Source of the DNA: Oscillospiraceae bacterium
GTDB taxonomy: Bacteria; Bacillota; Clostridia; Oscillospirales; Acutalibacteraceae
DNA length: 61,730 nucleotides
Assembly (NCBI GenBank): GCA_015065865.1
Contig: SVPM01000006.1
Coordinates: forward strand, 1 to 61,730
Direction: 5' to 3'
Below, piece after piece: positions 1 through 7,482 of the stretch. The notes beneath the pieces are model-generated. The model was not told where the DNA came from, searched no databases, and saw nothing but the letters and a program-made list of their open reading frames with translations. Positions within the stretch are counted from its first letter, which is position 1; every line of letters begins with the position of its first letter. The translations under genes and the position numbers were made by a program.

Positions 1-1
1 C

Positions 2-556
2 ACAGCGTGTGATCTGTGCGGAAATATCCGCACCGTCCCCGATCATATCCCCGTGGCAGACGAGGCAAAAGCGCCGACCTGCACCGAAGACGGTTTGACG
101 GCGGGCGCACACTGCGGCGTGTGCGGTGAAGTGTTGACCGCGCAGGAAGTGATTCCCGCCCTCGGCCACACCCCCGTGGCAGACGAGGCAAAAGCGCCGA
201 CCTGCACCGAAGACGGCTTGACGGCGGGCGAACACTGCGGCGTGTGCGGCAAAGTGTTGACCGCGCAGGAAATGGTTCCTGCCCTCGGCCACGTGTACAG
301 TAACGACTACGATGCCGATTGCAACGTGTGCGGTGCGGTGCGTGAGGTCGACTTGCTCGGTGACGTGGACGGCAGCGGTCGCGTGGATTCTACCGACGCA
401 CGCCTCACGTTGCAGTATGCCGTTCGCAAGATCGACAGTACGATGCTGAACATTGCGCTCGCCGACGTGGACGGCAACGACCACGTGGATTCCACCGATG
501 CGCGCTTGATACTGCAATACGCGGTTCGGAAGATCGCAAACTTCCCCGCAATATAA
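2..556 (+). CDS. Dockerin type I protein, C-terminal part (5' end outside window)
   Basis: The frame is open from the first bases, so only the C-terminal 184 residues are present. Two near-identical 41-residue repeats (53-175 and 176-298) carry CxxCG pairs and a conserved ADEAKAPTCTEDGLTAG core. They are followed by a linker and two calcium-binding dockerin repeats, DVDGSGRVDSTDARLTLQYA and DVDGNDHVDSTDARLILQYA, about 45 residues apart and ending near the C-terminus. Type I dockerins bind cohesins on scaffoldin proteins, so the product is presumably a secreted component of a cellulosome-like complex. The function of its missing N-terminal part cannot be told. A terminator follows directly and an alpha-mannosidase lies downstream. 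Confidence 0.85.
   Translation, partial: TACDLCGNIRTVPDHIPVADEAKAPTCTEDGLTAGAHCGVCGEVLTAQEVIPALGHTPVADEAKAPTCTEDGLTAGEHCGVCGKVLTAQEMVPALGHVYSNDYDADCNVCGAVREVDLLGDVDGSGRVDSTDARLTLQYAVRKIDSTMLNIALADVDGNDHVDSTDARLILQYAVRKIANFPAI
53..298 (+). repeat. Two tandem 123-bp repeats in the dockerin gene
   Basis: Copies at 53-175 and 176-298 are nearly identical at the DNA level. Each encodes a 41-residue cysteine-containing unit beginning VADEAKAPTC. The few nucleotide differences suggest recent duplication or gene conversion. A further diverged unit (CDLCGN) lies at the window edge. Confidence 0.85.
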
Positions 557-560
557 AGAT

Positions 561-604
561 AAACGCCCCGTCCCACACGTAAGTGCGTGAGGCGGGGCGT
601 TTGA
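561..604 (+). terminator. Terminator after dockerin gene
   Basis: AAACGCCCCG pairs with CGGGGCGTTT around a short GC-poor loop, 5 bp past the stop codon. Confidence 0.8.
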
Positions 605-711
605 TATGGAAAAACAGTACCTATACTATGAAAAATAGAGCGAAATCTATTGACTTTTCTGCCGTTATTTGGCAAAATAAAGACAGGTATATTGTTCAGG
701 AGGTTAGCAAC

Positions 712-3414
712 ATGAACAAACAGGATAACAAGATCTTTTGCGTAATTTCCCACACCCACTGGGACCGTGAGTGGTATATGCCGCTCGAGCAATTCCGTCA
801 CCGCTTGGTGGATCTGATGGATCGCCTGCTGATTATTTTGGCGGAACAGCCCGAATACATATTCCATCTGGATGCCCAGACGGTGGTGTTGGAGGATTAC
901 CTTGCGGTGCGCCCCGAAAAGCGGGAGGAATTGCGCCGCTATATTTCCCGCCGCCGTTTGATGATTGGGCCGTTCTTTTTGCAGAACGACTTCTATCTTG
1001 TCAGCGGTGAGAGCACGGTGCGTAACCTTTTGGAGGGGCAGAAGTTGTGCCGTGAATTCGGTGGTTCCGCCAAGACGGGTTACGCCGCCGACCAGTTCGG
1101 TAATGCTTCGCAGTTGCCGCAGATCCTGCGCGGTTTCGGTATCGACAATTTTGTGTTCGGCCGCGGCTTTTCGCAGTGTGACACAGCGGCAGACGGCACT
1201 GTGACCCCCAAGAAAACGCCCACTGAGTTTATCTGGAAAGGTCCCGACGGGTCGGAAGTGCTGGCGATCCATATGCGCCATTGGTACAACAACACCCAGC
1301 GTTTTTCGGCGGATACCGATAAGGCGTTGCGTTTCCTGCGTGCGATGACCGCACCGTATGACGATGAACTGACGGCGACTCCGTATCTCTTGCTGATGAA
1401 CGGCGTGGACCATCTGGAAGCGCAGGGAGATATCCGCGAAGTGATCGACCGCGTGCAGGAAAAATTGGAAGACGGCGAGCACTTTGTGCAGTATAATATG
1501 GACGACTACGTGGATGCTGTGAAAGCATACGTAGATGAAAACGGTGTGCAGTTGCAGACGGTCGAGGGCGAAATGCGTGTGGATCAGGGACTTACCACGT
1601 TGCAGGGCACCCTTTCCTCCCGCTCGTACTTGAAGACCGCAAACGTCGAAGCACAAACCTTGCTTGAAAACCGCTTGGAGCCGCTGTATGCGATGCTGGA
1701 GCGTTACGGTATGAAGGGTGTGTACCCGCACGATCGTTTGGTGTACACTTGGAAGAACATTATCCGCAACCATCCGCACGATTCCATCTGCGGTTGCAGC
1801 ACCGATGCCGTGCATCGCCATATGGAAAACCGCTATTCGGAGATCTTTGAGTTCGCCGAGGAGCAGTTGCATCGCGGTATGCTGACGGCGGCGGAACACA
1901 CCGCCATGGCGCGTAATGCGGGCGAACGTGACTACATCATCACGGTTGCGAACACCCTTTCCACTCCGCTTCGCGGCGCGGTGGAAGTGCAGTTGAAGAT
2001 GCTGGTTTCGGACGAGATGGAGAACTTCCGCATTGTGGACGGCGACGGTAACGACGTCGAGTTCGCGGTGGTGTCCAAAGTGAATCGTGACACCGCAGTG
2101 TACAGCCCCATCAACCTGCCCGGCTGGCTCAACGTGTACGATTACACCATTCAGCTCGATGCCGGCGAGGTCGCGCCTTTTGCGTTCAAGTCCTTCCTTG
2201 TTACCGCAGGGAAAACGATGCCCGCCGTGGCGGCGTTTGATGCTTCGCTGCCCACCGTGATCGAAAACGATCGGCTGACCGTGACCGTCACGGCAGACGG
2301 CAAGGTGGATATCACCGACCGCAAGAGCGGCCGTGTTATTGCGGACTGCTTGCGTTTGGAAGACCGTGAGGATGCGGGTGACTCCTATATGTTCGTGCCG
2401 AAGGGGCATGCGCCGCTGTATTCCGACGATTGGAAAAAGACCGTCACCTTGACGGAGCACACCGCACTCAAGCAGTCGGTGAAGATCGACTATACTATGG
2501 ATCTGCCGCTCTTCTACGATGAAGCGGCGGGCAAACGCTCGGATGAAACGGCAACTTCCTCGCTCTCTCTCGAGTTGACGTTGTATCGCGGCCGTCCGTT
2601 TGTGGATATGGTGTACACCTTGAACAACGCCTCGCGCGACCATCATTTGGCGCTGTGTGTAGATGCGGATATCGCACCGGTGGAATCGTATGCCGACAGT
2701 GCGTTCGATGTGGTGCGCCGCACGGGGGATATGCACTACTACACCACCCCCATTAAGATCGATCCGAACGCCTCCTTTGCGGCATTGCAACAGGATGGCA
2801 AGGGTATCGCTGTGTTCACCGCGGGCACGCATGAATATATGCATCCCGAAGATCAGTTGAATCGCTTGTCCTTCGGTTTGGTGCGCTCCACGGGCGGTAT
2901 CACTCACGGCGGCAAGGAACTGTGGGACACTCCCGAAAATCAGTGCATCCGCACCATGAGCGGCCGCTTGGCTGTCTGCCCGTTCGAGGGGGATATCGTG
3001 TCGGCGAATATTCCCGCGTTGGCGTTGGCGTTCCGCGCCCCGCTGCTCGGTCTCGGCACTTCGTGCGATAGCCGCAAGTTTGCGGGCGGCCGTCCCTGCG
3101 TGCAGGATAGCACGTTGACCGAGTTCTTCTACTTACCGGATACCCATCCCGCAGTCGCGATTGCGGACAACACCTCCGCTGTCGCAGTGGACGGCGAAGG
3201 CATTGCTTTCTCGGCGTTCAAGCTCAGCGAGGATGAAAGCGGCGAAGTGTTGCGTTTGTTCAACTATACGGAGGAGGCGCGCACCGTCACCGTGAAGGTG
3301 CAAGGCCGCCTTTATCGCACGCAGCTCGATGAAATTGCACGCATCTTCCTCGGCAAGGACGAAGTCACCCTGACTCTCGGCCCGAAAGAGATCATCACGC
3401 TGTTTATGCAGTAA
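712..3414 (+). CDS. GH38 alpha-mannosidase / mannosylglycerate hydrolase-like
   Basis: The 900-residue product has the GH38 layout. The N-terminal metal-binding motif SHTHWDREW is at about residues 13-21, and the presumed catalytic nucleophile is D127 in AADQFGNASQ. A central helical domain (HPHDSICGCSTDAVH near 350) and C-terminal beta-sandwich domains follow. No signal peptide is seen, so it probably acts in the cytoplasm on mannosides that have been imported. The ATG at 712 was chosen over the upstream in-frame GTG because it has AGGAGG nine bases before it and because homology starts here. It lies downstream of a dockerin gene but behind its own terminator, so the two are not an operon. 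Exact substrate (alpha-mannoside, mannosylglycerate or mannosyl-glycan) is unknown. Confidence 0.88.
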   Translation: MNKQDNKIFCVISHTHWDREWYMPLEQFRHRLVDLMDRLLIILAEQPEYIFHLDAQTVVLEDYLAVRPEKREELRRYISRRRLMIGPFFLQNDFYLVSGESTVRNLLEGQKLCREFGGSAKTGYAADQFGNASQLPQILRGFGIDNFVFGRGFSQCDTAADGTVTPKKTPTEFIWKGPDGSEVLAIHMRHWYNNTQRFSADTDKALRFLRAMTAPYDDELTATPYLLLMNGVDHLEAQGDIREVIDRVQEKLEDGEHFVQYNMDDYVDAVKAYVDENGVQLQTVEGEMRVDQGLTTLQGTLSSRSYLKTANVEAQTLLENRLEPLYAMLERYGMKGVYPHDRLVYTWKNIIRNHPHDSICGCSTDAVHRHMENRYSEIFEFAEEQLHRGMLTAAEHTAMARNAGERDYIITVANTLSTPLRGAVEVQLKMLVSDEMENFRIVDGDGNDVEFAVVSKVNRDTAVYSPINLPGWLNVYDYTIQLDAGEVAPFAFKSFLVTAGKTMPAVAAFDASLPTVIENDRLTVTVTADGKVDITDRKSGRVIADCLRLEDREDAGDSYMFVPKGHAPLYSDDWKKTVTLTEHTALKQSVKIDYTMDLPLFYDEAAGKRSDETATSSLSLELTLYRGRPFVDMVYTLNNASRDHHLALCVDADIAPVESYADSAFDVVRRTGDMHYYTTPIKIDPNASFAALQQDGKGIAVFTAGTHEYMHPEDQLNRLSFGLVRSTGGITHGGKELWDTPENQCIRTMSGRLAVCPFEGDIVSANIPALALAFRAPLLGLGTSCDSRKFAGGRPCVQDSTLTEFFYLPDTHPAVAIADNTSAVAVDGEGIAFSAFKLSEDESGEVLRLFNYTEEARTVTVKVQGRLYRTQLDEIARIFLGKDEVTLTLGPKEIITLFMQ

Positions 3415-3421
3415 TACCGTT

Positions 3422-3466
3422 ATCAAACAAGAGGCGAGCCCGCTAAAGGGTTCGCCTCTTGTTTGA
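3422..3466. terminator. Terminator after alpha-mannosidase
   Basis: ATCAAACAAGAGGCGA pairs with TCGCCTCTTGTTTGAT. It is a long symmetric stem that can act from both sides. Confidence 0.8.
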
Positions 3467-3486
3467 TGTATTTTTAAATAAAGAGC

Positions 3487-3521
3487 AACAGGCTGTCGGC
3501 GTTAGCGACAGCCTGTTTTGC
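3487..3521 (-). terminator. Terminator of the DUF1919 gene
   Basis: AACAGGCTGTCG and CGACAGCCTGTT form a stem at the end of the minus-strand gene. The downstream tract on that strand is only moderately T-rich. Confidence 0.65.
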
Positions 3522-4223
3522 TTATTCTGCGGTGGTTTCTTTTTCTTTGGTGCAAGAGCGTATCCAGCCTGCAATGTCAAAACAAGTTTCATAATACCGT
3601 TTGCCGCGCATATTGGCAAAGGCGGTCATAATACGGACGTTGTTGCGGTGTTTGAATTGCGGCACTTGAATTGCCCACGGATATTGCGGATAGTTTTTAG
3701 CGGTAAACATAATTTTGTTTTTGTAGGGAAGTGCATCAAACCGCTCCATTATTTCCGGCAGATACATACCGTCGTGATCGGTGGTGACGATGAAAAGATT
3801 GTCCCAGTGGATGCGTTCTTTTCGCCGATTCCACGCATTCAACGCATCTTGTTCGGTGCGATAGTGTACAAAACAGATCTCAATGTCGTCGATCAATCCC
3901 ACGGGGAAACTTTTGCCGATATCGATAAATTCGGGATCCTTGGAAAGATAGTGGTGCGGATTTTCAAGAAACCGCATAAAATCCGGTCCGTCAAAGGACA
4001 AGTTGACGGTGGGGGAGGTGAACTCTTTACCGGCATCGTGGTAAAATACGCCGCCGAGACAGTTGTTGCTGAAGATCGAAAAATCAATATTCTTCAACTT
4101 CTCTTGAATCTCACGGTTCAATTTCGGCCGACTGAAACGAGAAAGTGCTTTGCGAACTTTTAACAAAAGTGACAGCGGCAACGGATACGGGCCGTCGTGA
4201 ATGATATGTGTATCGGTATGCAT
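3522..4223 (-). CDS. DUF1919 family protein
   Basis: This 233-residue protein matches the DUF1919 pattern: FSIFSNNCLGGVFYHDAG near residue 50, then SPTVNLSFDGPDFMRFLENP and, later, HYRTEQDALNAWNRRKERI with a TTDHDGMY segment. Members are often found with polysaccharide biosynthesis genes, but the activity is not established. The start is supported by AGGAGGT five bases upstream. No polysaccharide genes are close here. It follows two unknown membrane-protein genes on the same strand with a 70-bp gap, so it may be the last gene of that unit. Confidence 0.75.
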   Translation of the reverse strand: MHTDTHIIHDGPYPLPLSLLLKVRKALSRFSRPKLNREIQEKLKNIDFSIFSNNCLGGVFYHDAGKEFTSPTVNLSFDGPDFMRFLENPHHYLSKDPEFIDIGKSFPVGLIDDIEICFVHYRTEQDALNAWNRRKERIHWDNLFIVTTDHDGMYLPEIMERFDALPYKNKIMFTAKNYPQYPWAIQVPQFKHRNNVRIMTAFANMRGKRYYETCFDIAGWIRSCTKEKETTAE

Positions 4224-4293
4224 ACGGTACCTCCTGTGTTTTCATATAATCAGCATATCACAAAATCCAAAGAAATTCAAGCGGTTTATTCTG

Positions 4294-5547
4294 TTAAAGG
4301 AACGAGCCGATGATGCCCAACACGAGAAGACCGATCTCGGAAAAAGCCACAATGCGTCCGATAACGGCTTTTCGATCGCGTTCGATCGCGTTTGCATCGG
4401 TATATTTGATGGATTTATTCCCCAACACTATCGCGGCGACGGTGGCGGGCAAGTTCAGCGGTATAAGGCCGGCAATACTGCAGATTAAACAGGCGATCCC
4501 ATATTTTTTATACGGGTTATTGAGTGTTGCAGAGGCGGCAGGTTCTTGGATGTCCTCCGTGTTTTCTGCCTTCTCCTCGACCGACTCGATCTCTTCTTTG
4601 AGGAGTTGTTCCTCGTCAAACACCGTGAGAGAAAACGGCTCGCTCGCATCTTCCGCCTGTAAATAATTCAAAAAGCGTGTGCCGTTGTAATCCGAGACCG
4701 TGGCATTCCCGCTGTATTCGTATTCTATAACGAAATCCTTACAGAAGTATTTTTCGATCGGTGTTTGGCATTTCCGCGTATCGCCGTTGAACACGTTCGT
4801 GAATATTTGTATTTCATCGGGATTTAAGTGTCTTACTGTACCGATAGGGAGGTCTTTTCGCACAAAGGCGGCGTACACGTCCTGCAAATGCAAACATTCT
4901 CCGAACTTCTTGGCATATTTCTCTTTGGAAAACCGTGCATACTTGGCTTGTACACTGTTTGAAGCGGCGATGCGAAAACAGCCCAGAACGACGTCTTCGC
5001 CTTCATTGTATTTTGTGAACCACACCCATCTCCAATCGATTTCACCGAACTGAATGGTTTTAAGGGCGCTTGACGCCGAGATATCTTTGATCTTTTCGTA
5101 GTGTCGCGCGGAACAGTTGGAAACGTAGTTTTTAAATTGATCAAACGTAACGTGCTCAAGCCCATACAGGGTGGCAGGATATTCGTCATCGGAATTCGAA
5201 AAAATATGTTGAACGTACAGGAGGTCATTTGTGCTCAGGTCAAGGGCAAAAAAATCATCGTGCTTGGCATCCCTTTCGGTATAGAAAAGCAAATGCAGGT
5301 CCTTGGTCATTCGTTCTTTTACAAATGTTTCTATCAGCAAAAGTATACCAAGTCCTGCAAAGGCGACGACTGGGCCGAGATACCCTCCGATCCCTTTTAT
5401 GGCCGCAAGCAACGGAAGTCCGCCGATCAGCCAAAGCCACCGCAAATATTTGGGTGTGTGTTCCAATTTAACACGACGATCCCGCACTTCACAGTGCGAG
5501 GTTTCAAGAAACTCTTCGTTTTTTAATTCCCAAACTTTCACAGCCAT
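4294..5547 (-). CDS. Unknown membrane protein with DUF4190-like C-terminus
   Basis: I do not recognise the full-length protein (417 residues). Residues about 34-72 form two adjacent membrane helices after a charged N-terminus. A soluble region follows (about 75-330) with many aromatic and acidic residues. After an acidic linker (EEIESVEEKAENTEDIQEP), the C-terminal 70 residues hold two more helices around a short charged loop, beginning NPYKKYGIACLICSIAGL. That last part resembles the small two-helix DUF4190-type domain. The soluble part is probably cytoplasmic if both helix pairs are hairpins. The gene follows the 5565-6080 gene by 17 bp, suggesting co-transcription. Confidence 0.6.
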   Translation of the reverse strand: MAVKVWELKNEEFLETSHCEVRDRRVKLEHTPKYLRWLWLIGGLPLLAAIKGIGGYLGPVVAFAGLGILLLIETFVKERMTKDLHLLFYTERDAKHDDFFALDLSTNDLLYVQHIFSNSDDEYPATLYGLEHVTFDQFKNYVSNCSARHYEKIKDISASSALKTIQFGEIDWRWVWFTKYNEGEDVVLGCFRIAASNSVQAKYARFSKEKYAKKFGECLHLQDVYAAFVRKDLPIGTVRHLNPDEIQIFTNVFNGDTRKCQTPIEKYFCKDFVIEYEYSGNATVSDYNGTRFLNYLQAEDASEPFSLTVFDEEQLLKEEIESVEEKAENTEDIQEPAASATLNNPYKKYGIACLICSIAGLIPLNLPATVAAIVLGNKSIKYTDANAIERDRKAVIGRIVAFSEIGLLVLGIIGSFL

Positions 5548-5564
5548 CGTTTATACCACTTCTC

Positions 5565-6080
5565 TTAAAAAGAAATTTTCGTGTCTTGTTCGGGCGACGG
5601 CGGTATCGCTTCACCCGAGCAATTGTCGGTTATATACGAGCGAAGAGCCATACGTCTTTCTCGTATCAAAACCACCGCCATCACGATACCGTTGAGTATT
5701 GATAGGGCGGAGAAGACGGACGTTACATAAGGGAGAGCGTTATATATCTCGTAAGAAAATGAAGCGTCCATACTTGCGGCACCAATGGCGTTCAGCGCCG
5801 TGAAGAGAAACCACGGCAACGCCAGTTTGGTGATGGAAATTAATACCGATACGATTCGCCAAAACGGCCGTTGGAAAAAGAGGAGCAGCACCTCAAATAT
5901 CCCCGTCCAAAGAATAATATCCGTCATAAAATTGCTCGTACCGTAGGAACCTTCGCCGGTCCATCCGTTGAAAGAGGAATATATAACACTGTCGAAAGAG
6001 GAGCACAGCACGCTTGCCATGCAGAGAAAAAATCCAATCAAAATAAAAGCGGTATGCTTCCCCGAAAACGTCAATTTCAT
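5565..6080 (-). CDS. Unknown four-helix membrane protein
   Basis: The 171-residue product has four predicted membrane segments (about residues 10-30, 53-72, 75-98 and 115-138) and a short polar C-terminal tail. I do not recognise a family. The start at 6080 was chosen over an upstream in-frame ATG because GGGAGGG sits eight bases before it, and the upstream extension would run into the rubrerythrin terminator. It is the first of three same-strand genes (5565-6080, 4294-5547, 3522-4223). Confidence 0.6.
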   Translation of the reverse strand: MKLTFSGKHTAFILIGFFLCMASVLCSSFDSVIYSSFNGWTGEGSYGTSNFMTDIILWTGIFEVLLLFFQRPFWRIVSVLISITKLALPWFLFTALNAIGAASMDASFSYEIYNALPYVTSVFSALSILNGIVMAVVLIRERRMALRSYITDNCSGEAIPPSPEQDTKISF

Positions 6081-6111
6081 TTGTAAACGCCCTCCCGTTT
6101 TTCGGCAATAA

Positions 6112-6147
6112 AAAAGATGTGTTACTGTTATGGTAACACATCTTTTG
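6112..6147 (-). terminator. Terminator after reverse rubrerythrin
   Basis: AAAAGATGTGTTAC and GTAACACATCTTTT form a perfect 14-bp stem downstream of the minus-strand gene. Confidence 0.85.
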
Positions 6148-6168
6148 TCGAAATTCAAGAATATTTTA

Positions 6169-6711
6169 TTAGCCGAAATAACGCTTCAGCAGTCCCTCAA
6201 ACGCCTTGCCGTGTCTCGCTTCGTCCTTCGCCATTTCGTGAACCGTGTCGTGAATAGCATCCAAACCGAGTTCCTTTGCACGGCGAGCAAGTTTCATCTT
6301 GCCTTCGGTCGCGCCGCATTCGGCGTCCACACGCATCGCAAGATTCTTCTTGGTGCTGTCGGTCACAACTTCGCCCAACAGTTCGGCAAATTTCGCCGCA
6401 TGTTCGGCCTCCTCGTAAGCGGCCTTTTCCCAATACAAGCCGATTTCGGGATAGCCTTCACGGTGCGCTACGCGTGCCATCGCGAGGTACATACCGACTT
6501 CGCTGCACTCGCCCGCGAAGTTCTCGCGCAGACCCGCAATGATCTCTTCGTCCACACCTTGTGCCACGCCGACACGGTGTTCGTCCGCCCACACACGTTC
6601 GCCGCCGACTTCGTCAAATTTCGCTGCAGGAGCGCTGCAGATGGGGCACTTGTCGGGAGCCGCATCGCCCTCGTGAGTGAAACCGCAGATGGTGCATACA
6701 TACTTTGCCAT
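6169..6711 (-). CDS. rbr: Reverse rubrerythrin (NADH peroxidase type)
   Basis: The 180-residue protein has the reversed domain order: an N-terminal rubredoxin iron site (C6, C9, C22, C25 in CTICGF and CPICSAP) followed by a ferritin-like di-iron domain (about 55-180) with the metal-binding motifs [18 protein letters not shown] and DEARHGKAF. Reverse rubrerythrins of clostridia reduce hydrogen peroxide (and oxygen) in the cytoplasm using electrons relayed from NADH. AGGAGG lies eight bases before the ATG. It sits 24 bp after perR and is probably transcribed with it from the promoter carrying two Per boxes, which fits peroxide-induced expression. Confidence 0.92.
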   Translation of the reverse strand: MAKYVCTICGFTHEGDAAPDKCPICSAPAAKFDEVGGERVWADEHRVGVAQGVDEEIIAGLRENFAGECSEVGMYLAMARVAHREGYPEIGLYWEKAAYEEAEHAAKFAELLGEVVTDSTKKNLAMRVDAECGATEGKMKLARRAKELGLDAIHDTVHEMAKDEARHGKAFEGLLKRYFG

Positions 6712-6735
6712 AATAATGTCCTCCTAAAATGAATA

Positions 6736-7161
6736 TTAATTATTGTTGCTGTTTGAACACGCGGGACACCGCCCGCAAAAGAGAATGTTACTGCTGTCCG
6801 CCGCAAAGGAGGCAGGACAGAGGGTTGCCATCTGGTCGTCGCTTACCGGAATATCGAACACATCTCCGCAAGCCCGACAGTAGAAATGCCCGTGGGTGCC
6901 GATATCGGCATCAAACCGATACTCTCCCTCCGCCATATCGGCGGGAAGGGCGCGAATGATACCCGCCTTCTCCATACTGTGCAGTGTGTTATACACCGTT
7001 GTGCGGGAAAGTGAGGGGTATGTGGGGGAGAGGGCCTGATAGATCATATCGGCCGTGGGATGGGTCGGATGTTCCAGCAGATAGCGCCAGATCAAGAGTC
7101 GTTGCTGTGTGGGGCGAAGCCCCATCTCGTGTAAACGATCCGCTAACATACGTTCGCTCAT
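6736..7161 (-). CDS. perR: Fur-family peroxide regulator, PerR-like
   Basis: The 141-residue product has a winged-helix domain (residues 1-80, SLSRTTVYNTLHSMEKAGII) and a Fur-type dimerisation domain. Candidate regulatory-metal ligands correspond to PerR: H34, D84, H90, H92 and D103. The aspartate at the last position favours PerR over Fur. Structural zinc ligands are C95/C98 and cysteines among C129, C132 and C135. The ATG at 7161 was preferred to the GTG at 7173 because AGAGGTG stands nine bases before it and covers the GTG. Two Per-box dyads lie just upstream, indicating autoregulation, and the peroxide-reducing rubrerythrin gene follows. Confidence 0.88.
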   Translation of the reverse strand: MSERMLADRLHEMGLRPTQQRLLIWRYLLEHPTHPTADMIYQALSPTYPSLSRTTVYNTLHSMEKAGIIRALPADMAEGEYRFDADIGTHGHFYCRACGDVFDIPVSDDQMATLCPASFAADSSNILFCGRCPACSNSNNN

Positions 7162-7181
7162 CTGTGACTTCACCTCTTTTC

Positions 7182-7214
7182 TTGTAATCGTTACAACATT
7201 GTAATGATTACAAT
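7182..7214 (-). promoter_or_regulatory. Two adjacent Per-box operators
   Basis: Site 1, 7182-7196, is TTGTAATCGTTACAA. Site 2, 7199-7213, is TTGTAATGATTACAA, a perfect 7-1-7 dyad. Their centres are 17 bp apart and both lie between the -10 element and the perR start, where a bound repressor would block transcription. Confidence 0.8.
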
Positions 7215-7217
7215 GCT

Positions 7218-7246
7218 AAGATACCATACATTTGGAGAAATGTCAA
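7218..7246 (-). promoter_or_regulatory. perR-rbr promoter
   Basis: On the minus strand, TTGACA (7241-7246) and TATCTT (7218-7223) are separated by 17 bp, directly upstream of the Per boxes. Confidence 0.75.
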
Positions 7247-7300
7247 TAGTGTTTTTGAAAAAATCAAAAAAATTTTTTGCGATAAAAACCGCAAAGACAC

Positions 7301-7329
7301 TTGACAAAAGGTATCAAATATGATAAAGT
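7301..7329 (+). promoter_or_regulatory. tRNA-Ala promoter
   Basis: TTGACA (7301-7306), 17 bp, TAAAGT (7324-7329), about 20 bp before the tRNA. Confidence 0.7.
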
Positions 7330-7349
7330 ATACACCGTCGCCGATATAT

Positions 7350-7425
<76 letters not shown>

Positions 7426-7429
7426 AAGA

Positions 7430-7471
7430 AACAAAGACACAATCCAAGAGGATTGTGTCTTTGTTTTGTTT
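7430..7471 (+). terminator. Terminator after tRNA-Ala
   Basis: ACAAAGACACAATCC and GGATTGTGTCTTTGT form a 15-bp stem followed by TTTGTTT. Confidence 0.85.
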
Positions 7472-7482
7472 GCGATGGAATA

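Noticed and set aside
53-298. CRISPR-like array
   Set aside because: Two adjacent 123-bp copies with no spacers, in frame with a dockerin protein, are protein-coding repeats.
583-711. N-terminal extension of the alpha-mannosidase
   Set aside because: The upstream GTG lies in the dockerin terminator and has no ribosome site; AGGAGG fits the ATG at 712.
307-2907. 866-residue open frame on the minus strand
   Set aside because: It lies opposite the alpha-mannosidase gene, has His/Arg/Gln-rich shadow composition, no ribosome site and no domain.
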